The notes under the pieces are model-generated. The model was not told the DNA's origin. It did no database searches and saw only the letters and a list, made by a program, of their open reading frames with translations. A stretch of DNA of 64,000 bases from Rhodococcus marinonascens NBRC 14363 (GTDB taxonomy: Bacteria > Actinomycetota > Actinomycetes > Mycobacteriales > Mycobacteriaceae), in the NCBI RefSeq assembly GCF_001894885.1, contig NZ_BCXB01000016.1, positions 1-64,000 of the forward strand, in the 5' to 3' direction. Made by a program: the position numbers and the translations under genes. How positions within the stretch are numbered: position 1 is the stretch's first letter; the number at the start of each line of letters is the position of its first letter. Below, piece after piece: positions 48,888-61,500 of the stretch.

Positions 48888-50071
48888 TTAGCTGTGTGGG
48901 GCAGGAAGAGGGAGTTTTCGGTTAAGGAGGGCGCGTGTCGACTCCTCGGCGAAAGCTGCCGCCACGCTGGTGCGATCGAGTTCGAGTAGATCGGCGCCGG
49001 TGAATCCCAGCTCAGCACTGAGGGCGGTGCGTTCCGCGGACTTTGGTGAAAGGGTTTGGCGCGGATTGTCGTCGCCGAGCACCACGGCCACTCCACTGTC
49101 GCGGAAGGTGCGGAACATCAGCTTGCCGAGGCTTGGCGGGCAGTCGAACAGCACTGCGTCGTACATCGACAGATCAACATCCTCGAAGGTCGGGTGCGCG
49201 GCTAATCGGGGAATGCCGCCGGTGAACCAATTCGACGTCGGGCAGCATTCGACGTCGGGCAGCATTCGATGACGATTCCCCGGTCACCGAGCCAGCTCAT
49301 GATTTCGGGGTCTTGCGCAATGTGTACGCCGTGTCCGATGCGGGTGATGCCGAACACCTCGGCCGCCTCGCGAGCGGCGGCAGCGGGGGCGGCTTCGGCC
49401 GCATGGCAGGTCAACCCCAGGCCGGCCGCCCTCGCGATCGCGAACGCGTCGCGGTGCGGTGCGGTGCGAGTGCGGGATGGAGCAACTCGTCACCCGCAAG
49501 ATCGAACCCCACGATCCCCGCTCCGGCGAAACGGGGCCGCCGCGCGCGCAGCCTGGTTGTTGGTTTCAGCGTCGTCGTGGCGAAGGGCACATACCACCGC
49601 ACCCGCGGGCATGCGGGTGCGGACGGTTCCTTCCGTAATGCCTTCACATACCGCCCCGACGACTCGGTGGAGGGGCATACTTGCGCGCATGTATCGACGG
49701 ACCGAAACGCAGCTCCAGATAATCGGCACCGTCGGCAGCGGCATCTTCGACCGCCTCGCAGGCGAGACGAGCGATGTGCTCGGGCGTGTCGAAGAACCTG
49801 TAGGTAGTTGCCACCTTGCCCAGGTAGGTGGTCAGGTCGGCGGGGCCCGGAAGTTGCAGAGCTCGTGCCCCCCCCCGGCGGGGTCGGGTAAACCCGATTC
49901 AGCGCCGAGCTCGCGCGCCGTCGAGGGACGAACTGCGCCCTCGAGATGCGAATGAAGGTTGATGAGCACCACAGATCCACAGTTACCACAAAATCGAGGG
50001 CGCCCTGCATGCGGCGAATCCAGCCGTTCCCGAATTCTGCGTTCAAAAGGCCATACAGGACCGCCCTTCAC
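48888..50071 (-). pseudogene. Adenosine deaminase family protein, broken
   Basis: Fragments in several frames match adenosine deaminase in order: LINLHSHLEGAVRPSTARE (metal His-x-His), VGFDLAGDE, HAAEAAPAAAAREAAEVFGI, RIGHGVHIAQDPEIMSWLGD, IECCPTSN, and LGDDNPRQTLS near the C terminus. A 17-bp tandem duplication at 49234-49267 shifts the frame at ECCPTSN; deleting one copy rejoins ECCPTSNWFTGGIPRLAAHP. Further frameshifts occur between 49415 and 49850. The gene abuts the broken MFS gene and was probably co-transcribed with it for purine uptake and salvage. Confidence 0.85.
49234..49267. repeat. 17-bp tandem duplication inside the adenosine deaminase pseudogene
   Basis: GACGTCGGGCAGCATTC occurs twice in a row (49234-49250, 49251-49267). 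Because 17 is not a multiple of three, it breaks the reading frame; it is a clear inactivating lesion. Confidence 0.93.
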
Positions 50072-50110
50072 CGGGGCACCCTCGAGTTCCCGCGGTGCGG
50101 ATGAGACGAG

Positions 50111-51886
50111 CTACAGGTACTGACCAGTGTTGGACTCGGTGTCGATGGCGCGGCTGGCACTCGCGTTCTTGCCAGTCACCAACGTGCGGATGTAGACGAT
50201 CCGCTCGCCCTTCTTGCCCGAGATCCGTGCCCAGTCATCGGGGTTGGTGGTGTTCGGCAGGTCTTCGTTCTCCGAGAACTCGTCGCCGATCGAATCGAAC
50301 AGGTGCTGGACCCGCAGGCCCGGGGCGCCGGTATCGAGTACTGACTTGATCGCGTACTTCTTGGCACGGTCGACGATGTTCTGGATCATCGCGCCCGAAT
50401 TGAAGTCCTTGAAGTACAAGACCTCCTTGTCGCCGTTGGCGTAGGTGACCTCGAGAAAGCGGTTCTCCTCGCTCTCTGCGTACATGCGGTCGACGACCCG
50501 TTCGATCATCACTCGGATGCAGGCGGTGCGGTCGCCACCGAACTCCGCCAAATCGTCGGTATGCACCGGCAGCGTCTCGACCAGGTACTTGGAGAAGATG
50601 TCCTGAGCCGATTCCGCGTCGGGGCGTTCGATCTTGATCTTCACGTCGAGACGGCCTGGACGCAGGATCGCCGGGTCGATCATGTCCTCGCGGTTGGAGG
50701 CGCCGATCACGATGACGTTCTCGAGTCCCTCGACGCCGTCGATCTCGCTGAGCAACTGCGGCACGACGGTCGTCTCGACGTCGGAGGAGATACCAGATCC
50801 GCGGGTGCGGAAGATCGAGTCCATCTCGTCGAAGAATACGATCACGGGCGTGCCCTCGGATGCCTTCTCCCTGGCCCGCTGGAAGATCAGCCGGATGTGC
50901 CGCTCGGTCTCACCGACGAACTTGTTCAGCAGTTCGGGGCCCTTGATGTTGAGGAAGTAGGACTTGGCTTCCTTGCTGTTTTGCCCCCTGACTTCCGCGA
51001 TCTTCTTCGCCAACGAGTTGGCGACAGCCTTGGCGATGAGCGTCTTGCCGCAGCCGGGCGGACCGTACAGCAGCACACCTTTGGGTGGCCGAAGCTCATA
51101 TTCGTGGAACAGATCTTTGTGTAGGAACGGCAGCTCCACGGCGTCGCGAATCTGTTCGATCTGTCGGCCGAGGCCACCGATGTCGTCGTAGTGCACGTCC
51201 GGGACCTCTTCGAGGACCAAATCCTCGACCTCGGCCTTCGGGATTCGCTCGAATGCGTACCCAGCCTTGGAGTCGACCAGGAGGGAGTCGCCCGGACGCA
51301 GTTTGCGGGTGGGCGAGTCCGCGTCGTACGCAATGGACTCCTTCTCGCTGTCGGCGAAGACCGTCGCGAGGGGTTCGGCCAGCCAGACGATCCGCTCTTC
51401 GTCCGCATGACCGACCACGAGTGCCCGCTGGCCGTCGTCGAGAACCTCGCGCAGCGTGCAAATCTCACCTACGCGTTCGAATCTACCGGCCTCCACGATG
51501 GCGAGCGCTTCGTTGAGGCGCACTGTCTGGCCGAGGCTGAGAGTCTCGGCGTCGACGTTCGGCGAGCAGGTCAGGCGCATCTTGCGACCGGATGTGAACA
51601 CATCCACCGTCTGGTCGTCGTGCACGCCGAGTAGAACGCCGTAGCCGCTCGGCGGCTGACCGAGACGATCGACTTCCTCCCGGAGGGCGATGAGCTGTTG
51701 GCGGGCTTCTTTGAGGGTGTCCATCAATTTGGTGTTCCGGATGGACAGCGAGTCCACCCGAGATTCCATCTCACGAAGCTGGTCCGGCGACTCCGCGAGC
51801 TGCCTGCGCAGTGCCGACGCCTCCGCGCGTAACGCTTCGAGCTCTCGTGCAGCCGCAACCGGATCTGGGTTCTCTGTCGAGCTCAT
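50111..51886 (-). CDS. mpa: Mycobacterial proteasome ATPase Mpa (ARC)
   Basis: The 591-residue AAA ATPase has an N-terminal coiled coil (residues about 10-75, [20 protein letters not shown]) that binds Pup, an OB region, one AAA domain with Walker [14 protein letters not shown] and Walker [11 protein letters not shown], and the C-terminal GQYL tail (here NTGQYL) that docks on the proteasome. GGGAGGAG lies seven bases before the ATG at 51886. It unfolds pupylated proteins into PrcAB. Confidence 0.96.
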   Translation of the reverse strand: MSSTENPDPVAAARELEALRAEASALRRQLAESPDQLREMESRVDSLSIRNTKLMDTLKEARQQLIALREEVDRLGQPPSGYGVLLGVHDDQTVDVFTSGRKMRLTCSPNVDAETLSLGQTVRLNEALAIVEAGRFERVGEICTLREVLDDGQRALVVGHADEERIVWLAEPLATVFADSEKESIAYDADSPTRKLRPGDSLLVDSKAGYAFERIPKAEVEDLVLEEVPDVHYDDIGGLGRQIEQIRDAVELPFLHKDLFHEYELRPPKGVLLYGPPGCGKTLIAKAVANSLAKKIAEVRGQNSKEAKSYFLNIKGPELLNKFVGETERHIRLIFQRAREKASEGTPVIVFFDEMDSIFRTRGSGISSDVETTVVPQLLSEIDGVEGLENVIVIGASNREDMIDPAILRPGRLDVKIKIERPDAESAQDIFSKYLVETLPVHTDDLAEFGGDRTACIRVMIERVVDRMYAESEENRFLEVTYANGDKEVLYFKDFNSGAMIQNIVDRAKKYAIKSVLDTGAPGLRVQHLFDSIGDEFSENEDLPNTTNPDDWARISGKKGERIVYIRTLVTGKNASASRAIDTESNTGQYL

Positions 51887-52094
51887 GTGCGTCTCCTCCC
51901 AATGAGATCTATCAACGCTACCGGGGCCGTCCGTGTTCTGCTCCGTGACACGGATTCTGCCGATTGCGAATTGGCATACACGGCGAAAACCAAGCCACCG
52001 AATCCAACATGTTTGCCTTAGTACCTATTGCGTGAGTTCCTCTGTTCTGCACAACGAGCGGGTGCGTCGTGATAATCCGCCGCCCGGGCGTTGC

Positions 52095-53948
<1,854 letters not shown>

Positions 53949-53952
<4 letters not shown>

Positions 53953-54803
53953 GTTCCGAGTCTTACTACCTACCGCTCTGCTCGAAAGAGCAGAGCGGTT
54001 CGAACGAACCGAGCGCACCGCGAATGGACTCGGAGCAGGCGGTGAGTGTCGAGCAATTCAGCAGCACGGATCTGACGATCAGTGTGTGGTCCGACACGAT
54101 GCAACACGGCGCTCCCCCCTCCGCACTGCTCGTACGGGCGCTCGAGCAGTGCGCGCACCGGGAGGACGTGCGCCTCACGCGGGTCGTGGTGGAGATCCTC
54201 GGTCCCATTCCGATCGCCGACCTCGAGGTCCGCTCCTGGGTGCAGAGACCGGGCCGAAAAGTCGAACTGGTCGTCGCCGAACTGTGGACCATCGGCGACC
54301 GGTCCCGAGCCGTGGCGCGGGGTACCGCGTGGCGCATGGAGACCGTCGACACCAGCACTGCCGTGCACGTTGTCGAGCCGCCTCTCGAACCGCCGTCTGC
54401 CGGCCGGGACGGCCCGTTTGGCGGCATCTGGAACGCCGGCTACCTGAACACCCTCGACTTGCGGTGGCTCGCCGTGCCGATGCGCGACAGCCCAGGCAAA
54501 CTGTGGGCGAAACCGAAGCCTGCTCTGGTCCTCGGAGAGAGCATGACTCCACTCGAGCGACTGTTCACGGTCGCTGATCTTGCCAACGGCGTGGGAGCCA
54601 AACTCGACCCGACACACTGGACCTACCTCAACACCGACCTCACCGTGCACATCCTCCGGGTTCCCGAGAGCCAGTGGGTCGGAATCTGCGCCGAGACCTC
54701 CATCGGCCCGGACGGGGTCGGAATGTGCGCGGGAGTGCTGTACGACGAGACCGGCGCAGTCGGCCGCATTACTCAGACACTACAGGTCCGCGCTCGCACC
54801 TGA
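53949..54803 (+). CDS. Double hot-dog thioesterase family protein
   Basis: The 284-residue protein shows the TesB-like hot-dog signature (STDLTISVWSDTMQHGAPPS, then ALLVRALEQ) and a second half with GVGAKLDPTHWTYLNTDLTV. It should hydrolyse acyl-CoA. GTG at 53949 overlaps the nuclease stop (GTGA). The first 30 codons include a perfect hairpin (53973-53998) and a polar stretch that separates SESYYLPL from the conserved FSSTDLT; the ATG at 54024 is an alternative start. Confidence 0.85.
53973..53998. repeat. 11-bp perfect hairpin with GAAA loop at the thioesterase start
   Basis: CCGCTCTGCTC pairs perfectly with GAGCAGAGCGG around a GAAA tetraloop. A second inverted repeat GGTTCG-AA-CGAACC overlaps its end (53997-54010). 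It sits within codons 9-17 of the thioesterase gene if the GTG start is used. Confidence 0.85.
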
Positions 54804-54840
54804 GTGGGACGAGCGCGGATCGGCTTGCAGCAGAACGAGA

Positions 54841-55692
54841 TCAGAGGGCTCGACAGGACCGGATGTTCGAGGCGAGGATGGCCTTGGCACCGAGGTTCGC
54901 GAGTTCGTCCATGAGATCGTTGTGGCCCTTGATCGGCACCATCGCCCTGACTGCGACCCAGTTCTCGTCGGCGAGTGGTGACAGTGTCGGCGACTCCAGA
55001 CCGGGAGTGATCTTCAATGCCGCATCGAGGATCGTCTTGGGGCAGTCGTAGTCGAGCATCAAGTTCTGCTGCGCGAACACGATTCCGCGCACACGCTCGA
55101 CCAGTCGGTTGCGCGCGGAATCGTCCGTCGCCGCTCCGGCGCGTTCGATGAGTACACCCTCGGAGTCGCACAGGGTGTCTCCGAACGCGACCAGGTCGTG
55201 CTGACGGAGCGTACGGCCGGAACCGACGACGTCGGCGATGGCGTCGGCGACACCGAGCTGGATCGAGATCTCCACAGCACCGTCGAGGCGGATGACCGAG
55301 GCTTCGATGCCGCGGGCCGAGAGGTCGTCGCGTACCAGGTTGGGGTAGGACGTGGCGATGCGAAGTCCGGCGAGATCCTCGACGATCCAGTCCTTGCCCG
55401 CGGGTGCCGCGTACCGGAACAAGGAGTGACCGAAGCCGAGTGACAGGCGTTCTGTGACTGCGGCGCCGGAGTCGCGGGCGAGGTCGCGGCCGGTGATCCC
55501 GAGATCGAGTTCTCCGGAACCGACATAGATCGCGATGTCCTTGGGACGCAGGAAGAAGAACTCGACCTCATTGGACCGGTCGAGAACGGTCAGGTCACGC
55601 GAATCCGTGCGACGACGGTAGCCGGCCTCGCTCAGAATTTCGGCGGCCGACTCGGATAGCGAGCCCTTGTTCGGAACTGCGACGCGCAGCAT
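54841..55692 (-). CDS. hisG: ATP phosphoribosyltransferase HisG (long form)
   Basis: The 283-residue enzyme catalyses the first step of histidine synthesis, joining ATP and [24 protein letters not shown] and DLGITGRD are typical; the C-terminal 75 or so residues ([20 protein letters not shown]) are the ACT-like domain for histidine feedback. It follows hisE by 44 bases. Confidence 0.96.
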   Translation of the reverse strand: MLRVAVPNKGSLSESAAEILSEAGYRRRTDSRDLTVLDRSNEVEFFFLRPKDIAIYVGSGELDLGITGRDLARDSGAAVTERLSLGFGHSLFRYAAPAGKDWIVEDLAGLRIATSYPNLVRDDLSARGIEASVIRLDGAVEISIQLGVADAIADVVGSGRTLRQHDLVAFGDTLCDSEGVLIERAGAATDDSARNRLVERVRGIVFAQQNLMLDYDCPKTILDAALKITPGLESPTLSPLADENWVAVRAMVPIKGHNDLMDELANLGAKAILASNIRSCRAL

Positions 55693-55736
55693 GACGGGGG
55701 TTCCTTTCGGGAGCGGTTGGGGGTCTCAATCACCGA

Positions 55737-56018
55737 TCACAGATGCCGGTAGACATCGGCGAGCGTCAGTCCCTTGCCCACCATCAGTACCTGCGTCCAG
55801 TACAGCAGTTGGGAGATCTCCTCGGCGAGTGCCTCGTCGCTCTCGTGTTCGGCGGCGATCCAGACCTCACCCGCCTCTTCGAGGATCTTCTTTCCCTGCG
55901 AATGGACACCGGCGTCCAGTGCGGCAACGGTGCCGGACCCCTCGGGTCGCGTGGCGGCGCGCTCGGTCAGCTCGGTGAACAGGGATTCGAAGGTCTTCAC
56001 GAGTAGCCATTGTTTCAC
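55737..56018 (-). CDS. hisE: Phosphoribosyl-ATP pyrophosphatase HisE
   Basis: The 93-residue protein performs the second histidine step. It has [40 protein letters not shown] (metal-binding Glu residues) and [15 protein letters not shown]. The GTG at 56018 gives the same short N-terminal leader as in mycobacteria; a GTG six codons later (56000) is possible. Confidence 0.94.
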   Translation of the reverse strand: MKQWLLVKTFESLFTELTERAATRPEGSGTVAALDAGVHSQGKKILEEAGEVWIAAEHESDEALAEEISQLLYWTQVLMVGKGLTLADVYRHL

Positions 56019-56058
56019 GCCGCACTAGTCCCCGCCTCTGCGGCTCCGTCGAATCCGG

Positions 56059-56952
56059 TCACCACCGAAGTGTGCGGCGGCTGTCGAACCGGCGAACCTC
56101 GCCGGAGTGCGGATCGGTGAACTCGACGGCCCTCGCAAGCAATTGCAGTGGGGCGGAAAAATCATCTGGCTCGGAGCGGCGGAAGTCGGGATAGTAGTTG
56201 TCGCCCACGATCGGCAGGCCCAGCGAGGACATGTGCAATCGCAGTTGATGCGTTCGGCCGGTCCTCGGCCGGAGTCGGTAACGGGCGTACACGCCCCGAG
56301 TCTCGATCAGTTCGATGACGGTCTCGCTGTTCGGCTCCCCCGGTTCCTCGGTGGCCGTCATGACACCGTGTTCCTTGACGATGCGGCTGCGGACAGTACG
56401 TGGAAACTCGATTGCGGGGTCGTGCACGGCGATCGCCTCATATTCCTTGGTGACCTGCTGCGAGACGAACAATTCCTGATACGCCCGACGATCGTCCCGG
56501 CGGATGAGGAACATGAGAATGCCGGCCGTCATCCGGTCGAGTCGGTGCGCCGGGGTGAGCTCCGGCAGGTCGAGCGCCCGCCGCAGTCGTACCACCGCAG
56601 TTTCGGTGATGTGAGCGCCTCGCGGAATGGTGGCGAGGAAGTGCGGCTTGTCGATCACCACCAGACGATCGTCGCGATGGAGAATCTCGATGTCGAACGG
56701 AACCCGAATCTCGGGCGGGGGGTCGCGGTAGAAATAGACGAACCGGGTCGGGGCGTACCGCGTCTCGCGGTCCACCACCCGCCCGTGTTCGTCGACGACT
56801 CCTCCGCCGTCGATGAGTGAGAGCCAGTGCGCCTTGTCGTCCGGGTGGGCCTGCACCAAGAACTCGGCGACGGTTCTCACTTCGACCCCCGCCGGCATCC
56901 GGATCCGGTCTGGGCCGAGGCCGTCACGGACCGGCAGGGGTGCCCCGGCCAC
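56059..56952 (-). CDS. RluA-family pseudouridine synthase
   Basis: The 297-residue protein has the catalytic HRLDR motif (TPAHRLDRMTAGILMFLIRR) and RPRTGRTHQLRLHMSSLGLP. It isomerises uridine in rRNA or tRNA; the target cannot be read from sequence. I use GTG at 56952, one base past the trhO stop; the longer open frame overlaps trhO and is not homologous. Confidence 0.88.
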   Translation of the reverse strand: MAGAPLPVRDGLGPDRIRMPAGVEVRTVAEFLVQAHPDDKAHWLSLIDGGGVVDEHGRVVDRETRYAPTRFVYFYRDPPPEIRVPFDIEILHRDDRLVVIDKPHFLATIPRGAHITETAVVRLRRALDLPELTPAHRLDRMTAGILMFLIRRDDRRAYQELFVSQQVTKEYEAIAVHDPAIEFPRTVRSRIVKEHGVMTATEEPGEPNSETVIELIETRGVYARYRLRPRTGRTHQLRLHMSSLGLPIVGDNYYPDFRRSEPDDFSAPLQLLARAVEFTDPHSGEVRRFDSRRTLRW

Positions 56953-56953
56953 T

Positions 56954-57814
56954 TCAGTCGGTCCGATTCGTGGCCGTGCAGCCGACGCAGACCAGTGCCA
57001 GTCTTCGGCGCTGACTCTTTGACAGGTTCTCGTACCGGGATGTCGGACCATCGCACTGAATGCATCGACCTAAAGTCTTTGCCTGATCCGTGAATTCGAT
57101 GTTCATCCGCCTGTCGAAGACGTAGAGCGACCCCTCCCAGAGACCGGCATCGCCGAACGTCTCGCCGTACCGGACGATTCCGCCGTCGAGTTGATAGACC
57201 TCACCGAACCCACGCGAACGCATCAACGACGACAGAACTTCACAACGCACTCCCCCGGTGCAGTACGTCACCACCGCCTTCTCCTTGAGATGGTCGTATT
57301 TACCGCTGTCGAGTTCGTGGACGAATTCACGGGTGGTCGATACGTCGGGCACGACCGCGTCCCGGAACCGCCCGATCTGCGCCTCGAATGCGTTGCGGCC
57401 GTCGAAGAAAACGACGTCTTCACCCCGCCCTTCGACCAACCTGTGCACGTCTTCGGGTGCCAGATGCGTCCCGCCGCCCACTACGCCGTCCGCATCCACC
57501 TTCAATTCGCCCGGTGCGCCGAACGCCACGATTTCCGGTCGAACCTTGACACTCAGCCGCGGAAAGTCGTCCCCTCGGCCGTCGGACCATTTGATGTCGG
57601 CAGTCTTGAACGGCGCATAGCTGCGCGTTCCCTTGACGTAGCGCTTGACGTCCCGGATGTCGCCTCCCACCGTGGCGTTGATGCCGTGGTGGGAGACGAG
57701 GATGCGTCCGGTCAGGTTGTGTGCCTCGGCGAGCGTGTACTGCCACAGCCGTATCGCCTCCGGATCGGCGAGCGGAGTGAACACGTAGAACAGCACGATT
57801 TTCGGGACAGTCAC
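56954..57814 (-). CDS. trhO: tRNA uridine(34) hydroxylase TrhO (rhodanese family)
   Basis: The 286-residue protein is a YceA/TrhO protein: [31 protein letters not shown], and the rhodanese loop [18 protein letters not shown] with the catalytic Cys. A C-terminal segment has RCIQCDGPT and LVCVGCTA, two Cys pairs that may bind zinc. It hydroxylates U34 of tRNA. It is followed at once by the pseudouridine synthase. Confidence 0.92.
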   Translation of the reverse strand: MTVPKIVLFYVFTPLADPEAIRLWQYTLAEAHNLTGRILVSHHGINATVGGDIRDVKRYVKGTRSYAPFKTADIKWSDGRGDDFPRLSVKVRPEIVAFGAPGELKVDADGVVGGGTHLAPEDVHRLVEGRGEDVVFFDGRNAFEAQIGRFRDAVVPDVSTTREFVHELDSGKYDHLKEKAVVTYCTGGVRCEVLSSLMRSRGFGEVYQLDGGIVRYGETFGDAGLWEGSLYVFDRRMNIEFTDQAKTLGRCIQCDGPTSRYENLSKSQRRRLALVCVGCTATNRTD

Positions 57815-57829
57815 GGGAATCGAGGATAC

Positions 57830-58522
57830 TTAGCGCCGTACAACACTCGGTTGCGCCCAAAGCTTCGACAACTCGATCCCGGACAGGCCCTCAAGGCTGT
57901 CACGAAATACCCGGCCCGGCGCGGCCGGGACCACGATCTCGCAGGGAACCACCAGAACGATGCATCCTGCGGCTTGCGCGGACGCCACGCCGGTGGGTGA
58001 ATCCTCGATCGCGAGGCACTGGGAAGGATCCAGTCCCAGCAGTTCGGCACCTCGTAGATACGGGTCGGGGTGCGGTTTACCCGCCGGAACCTCGTCGCCG
58101 CACACCGAATGGTCGAAGTGCTCACGACCGAGCGTGTCGAGTGCCCGATCGGTGAGCCGGCGCTCGGTGTTGGTCACCAGCGCGGACTTGAGACCGCCCG
58201 ACCGGACCGTCCGCAGCGCCTCGCGGGCACCGGGCCGCCACGGAATTCCGTCGCTGAAGAGTTCCTCGACCCGGCCGAACATCCACTCCTTGGCCTCGGC
58301 CAGGGCGTGTGGATCCCGGTCGAGCCCGAGGGAGTCGAAAATGCTGCCGAGAGCGTTGACGCTGGACGCGCCGATCGTCGTCAGTCGCGTCTCCTCGGTC
58401 ATCGGCCCGCCGAGTTGCAGCGATAGCTCCCGCACCGCCACGTCCCACATCTTCTCCGAATCGAGCAGCGTTCCATCCATATCCCACAAGACGCCCCTTG
58501 GGCCCATCACTGCATCAGACAT
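57830..58522 (-). CDS. HAD-superfamily hydrolase
   Basis: The 230-residue protein has motif I DMDGTLLDSEKMWD, motif II VTNTERR, motif III Lys in GKPHPDPYL and motif IV IEDSPTGVASAQAAGC. It is a sugar-phosphatase-like member (beta-phosphoglucomutase group). It overlaps the metH end by eight bases, so it is co-transcribed. The substrate is unknown. Confidence 0.9.
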   Translation of the reverse strand: MSDAVMGPRGVLWDMDGTLLDSEKMWDVAVRELSLQLGGPMTEETRLTTIGASSVNALGSIFDSLGLDRDPHALAEAKEWMFGRVEELFSDGIPWRPGAREALRTVRSGGLKSALVTNTERRLTDRALDTLGREHFDHSVCGDEVPAGKPHPDPYLRGAELLGLDPSQCLAIEDSPTGVASAQAAGCIVLVVPCEIVVPAAPGRVFRDSLEGLSGIELSKLWAQPSVVRR

Positions 58523-61500
58523 TGAAGTAATTCGCCTCCGGGTGGTGCAGCACGAACGCGTCCGTGGACTGCTCGGGGTGCAACTGCAGTTCTTCGGACA
58601 GTTTCACCCCGATTCGTTCGGGTTCGAGCAGGGCCACCATCTTCGCGCGGTCGTCGAGATTCGGGCAGGCACCGTAACCGAACGAGAGGCGGGCACCACG
58701 GTACTCGAGATCGAAGAAGCCCGATACATCGGACGGATCCTGTTCTGCCACGTTGTGACCACCGGGCAGCACGAGTTCTTCGCGGACCCGTCGATGCCAG
58801 TACTCGGCCAGCGACTCCGTCAACTGCACTCCGATACCGTGCACCTCGAGGTAGTCGCGGTAGGAATTGGCGGCGAACAACTCGTTCGCGAAGTCGGCGA
58901 TCGGCTGCCCCATGGTGACCAACTGCAACGGGAACACATCGACCCGGCCAGTCTCCTTCGCCTGGGTACGCGAGCGGACGAAGTCCGCGACACACAGGAA
59001 GCGGTCACGCCGCTGACGCGGAAAGGTGAACCGGAAGCGTTCCTTCGCCTCCGGAGTCGGGTCGGTGAGGACAACGACATCGTCACCCTCGGACACCGCC
59101 GGAAAGTACCCGTACACCACGGCGGCATGGGCGAGGATTCCCTCGGTACTCAAACGATCGAGCCAGTATCGCAGACGCGGACGGCCCTCGGTGTCCACCA
59201 GTTCCTCGTACGTCGGACCGTCGCCGGCCCGCTGGCCGCGCAGGCCCCACTGGCCGAGGAACAGGGCGCGTTCGTCGAGCAGACCGGAGTAGTCCGACAG
59301 CGAGACTCCCTTGACGATCCGGTTGCCCCAGAATGGCGGCGTCGGAACCTCGATGTCGGCGGCAACGTTGGAGCGCTCCGGCATCTCGACTGGGGCCTCG
59401 GACGACTTGCGCGTCGCCGCGATCCGCTTGGATCGTTCGTGGCGAGCTTTGCGTTCGGCCGCCTTCTCGCGCTTGGCGATCGCTTCGGGGCTGTCCGGAC
59501 TTGGGCCGTCTCCGCGTTTGACGGCCATGATCTCGTCCATCCGGTTCAGGCCCTCGAAAGCGTCGCGCGCGTAGCTGACCTCACCCTCGTATACCTCGGC
59601 CAGATCGTTCTCCACATAGGACCGCGTCAGGGCCGCACCGCCGAGGAGCACGGGGAACTTCTCGGCCACACCCTTGGAGTTGAGTTCCTCCAGGTTGTCC
59701 TTCATCACTACGGTCGACTTCACGAGCAGCCCGGACATGCCGATGACGTCAGCCTTCTGCTCGATCGCTGCGTCGAGGATTTTCGCGATCGACTGCTTGA
59801 TGCCCAGGTTCACCACGTCGTAGCCGTTGTTGCTCAGAATGATGTCGACGAGGTTCTTGCCAATGTCGTGGACGTCGCCCTTCACCGTCGCAATGACGAT
59901 GCGGCCCTTGCCATCCTCATCCGTCGCCTCCATGTGCGGCTCCAGGTACGCCACCGCCGCCTTCATCACCTCGGCCGACTGCAGCACGAACGGCAGCTGC
60001 ATCTGGCCGGACCCGAACAACTCACCGACGGTCTTCATGCCTGAAAGCAGGGTTCCGTTGACGATCTCGAGCGGAGGCTTCTGCTCCATCGCTGCCGTGA
60101 GATCCTCGTGGAGCCCGTTCCGCTCGCCATCGACAATGCGACGTTCCAGTCGCTCGAACAACGGAAGTGCGGCCAGTTCCTGGGCGCGGGATTCACGTGC
60201 AGAGGCCGCCGACACCCCCTCGAACAATTCCATCAGCTTCTGCAGCGGGTCGTACCCCTCGCGTCGGCGGTCATAGACCAGGTCGAGAGCCGTCTCCCGC
60301 TGTTCGTCCGGAATGCGTGCCATCGGAAGGATCTTCGACGCGTGCACGATGGCTGTGTCCAGGCCGGCCTCGGTGCACTCGTGTAGGAACACCGAGTTCA
60401 GGACCTGCCGGGCGGCCGGGTTGAGCCCGAACGAGATGTTGGACACGCCGAGTGTGAAGTGCACCCGCGGGTGCCGCTCGTGAAGTTGGCGGATCGCCTC
60501 GATGGTCTCGATTCCATCCCGTCGCACCTCCTCCTGACCGGTGGAAATCGGAAACGTCAACGCGTCGATGATGACGTCGGACTCGTCGAGGCCCCAGTTG
60601 GCGGTGATGTCCTCGAGGAGGCGCTCGGCAATGCGGACCTTGTGCTCGGCGGTACGGGCCTGCCCTTCCTCGTCGATGGTCAGCGCGACGACGGCCGCGC
60701 CGTGTTCCTTCACGAGTCGCATGATCTTCTGGAACCGCGAGTCCGGTCCGTCACCGTCCTCGTAGTTGACGGAGTTCACGGCACACCGGCCGCCGAGGTG
60801 CTCGAGACCTGCCTGCAGAACCGCGGGTTCGGTGGAGTCGAGCATGATCGGCAGCGTCGATGCGGTCGCGAAACGACTCGCGAGAGCGGCCATGTCGACG
60901 GCACCGTTCCGCCCGACGTAGTCGACATTGAGGTCGAGCATGTGGGCCCCGTCGCGAGTCTGGTCCTTCGCGATGTCGAGGCACTTCTGGTAATCCTCGG
61001 CGAGCATTGCTTCGCGAAACGCCTTGGAGCCGTTGGAGTTCGTACGCTCACCGATCATCAGGATGCTGGCGTCCTGTTGGAACGGCACCGCAGTGTAGAG
61101 CGAGGACGTCCCCGACTCGTGCACCGGTGTACGCCGCGCCTTCTCGACGAGGCGGACCGCCGCGGCCACCTGCCGGATGTGCTCCGGGGTGGTACCGCAG
61201 CATCCACCGACCAAACCGAGACCGAACTCGGAGACGAAGCCGCTGAGCGCTTGGGCGAGTTCCTCCGCGGTCAGCGGGTACTCGGCACCGTTCGCTCCGA
61301 GTTGCGGCAGTCCGGCGTTGGGCATGACCGATACCGGGAGCGAAGTGTACTTGGACAGGTGGCGAAGATGCTCGCTCATCTCGGCAGGACCGGTCGCGCA
61401 GTTCAGGCCGATCATGTCGATTCCGAGCGGCTCGAGCGCGGTTAGGGCGGCACCGATCTCACTGCCCAGAAGCATTGTGCCGGTGGTCTCGACCGTGACG

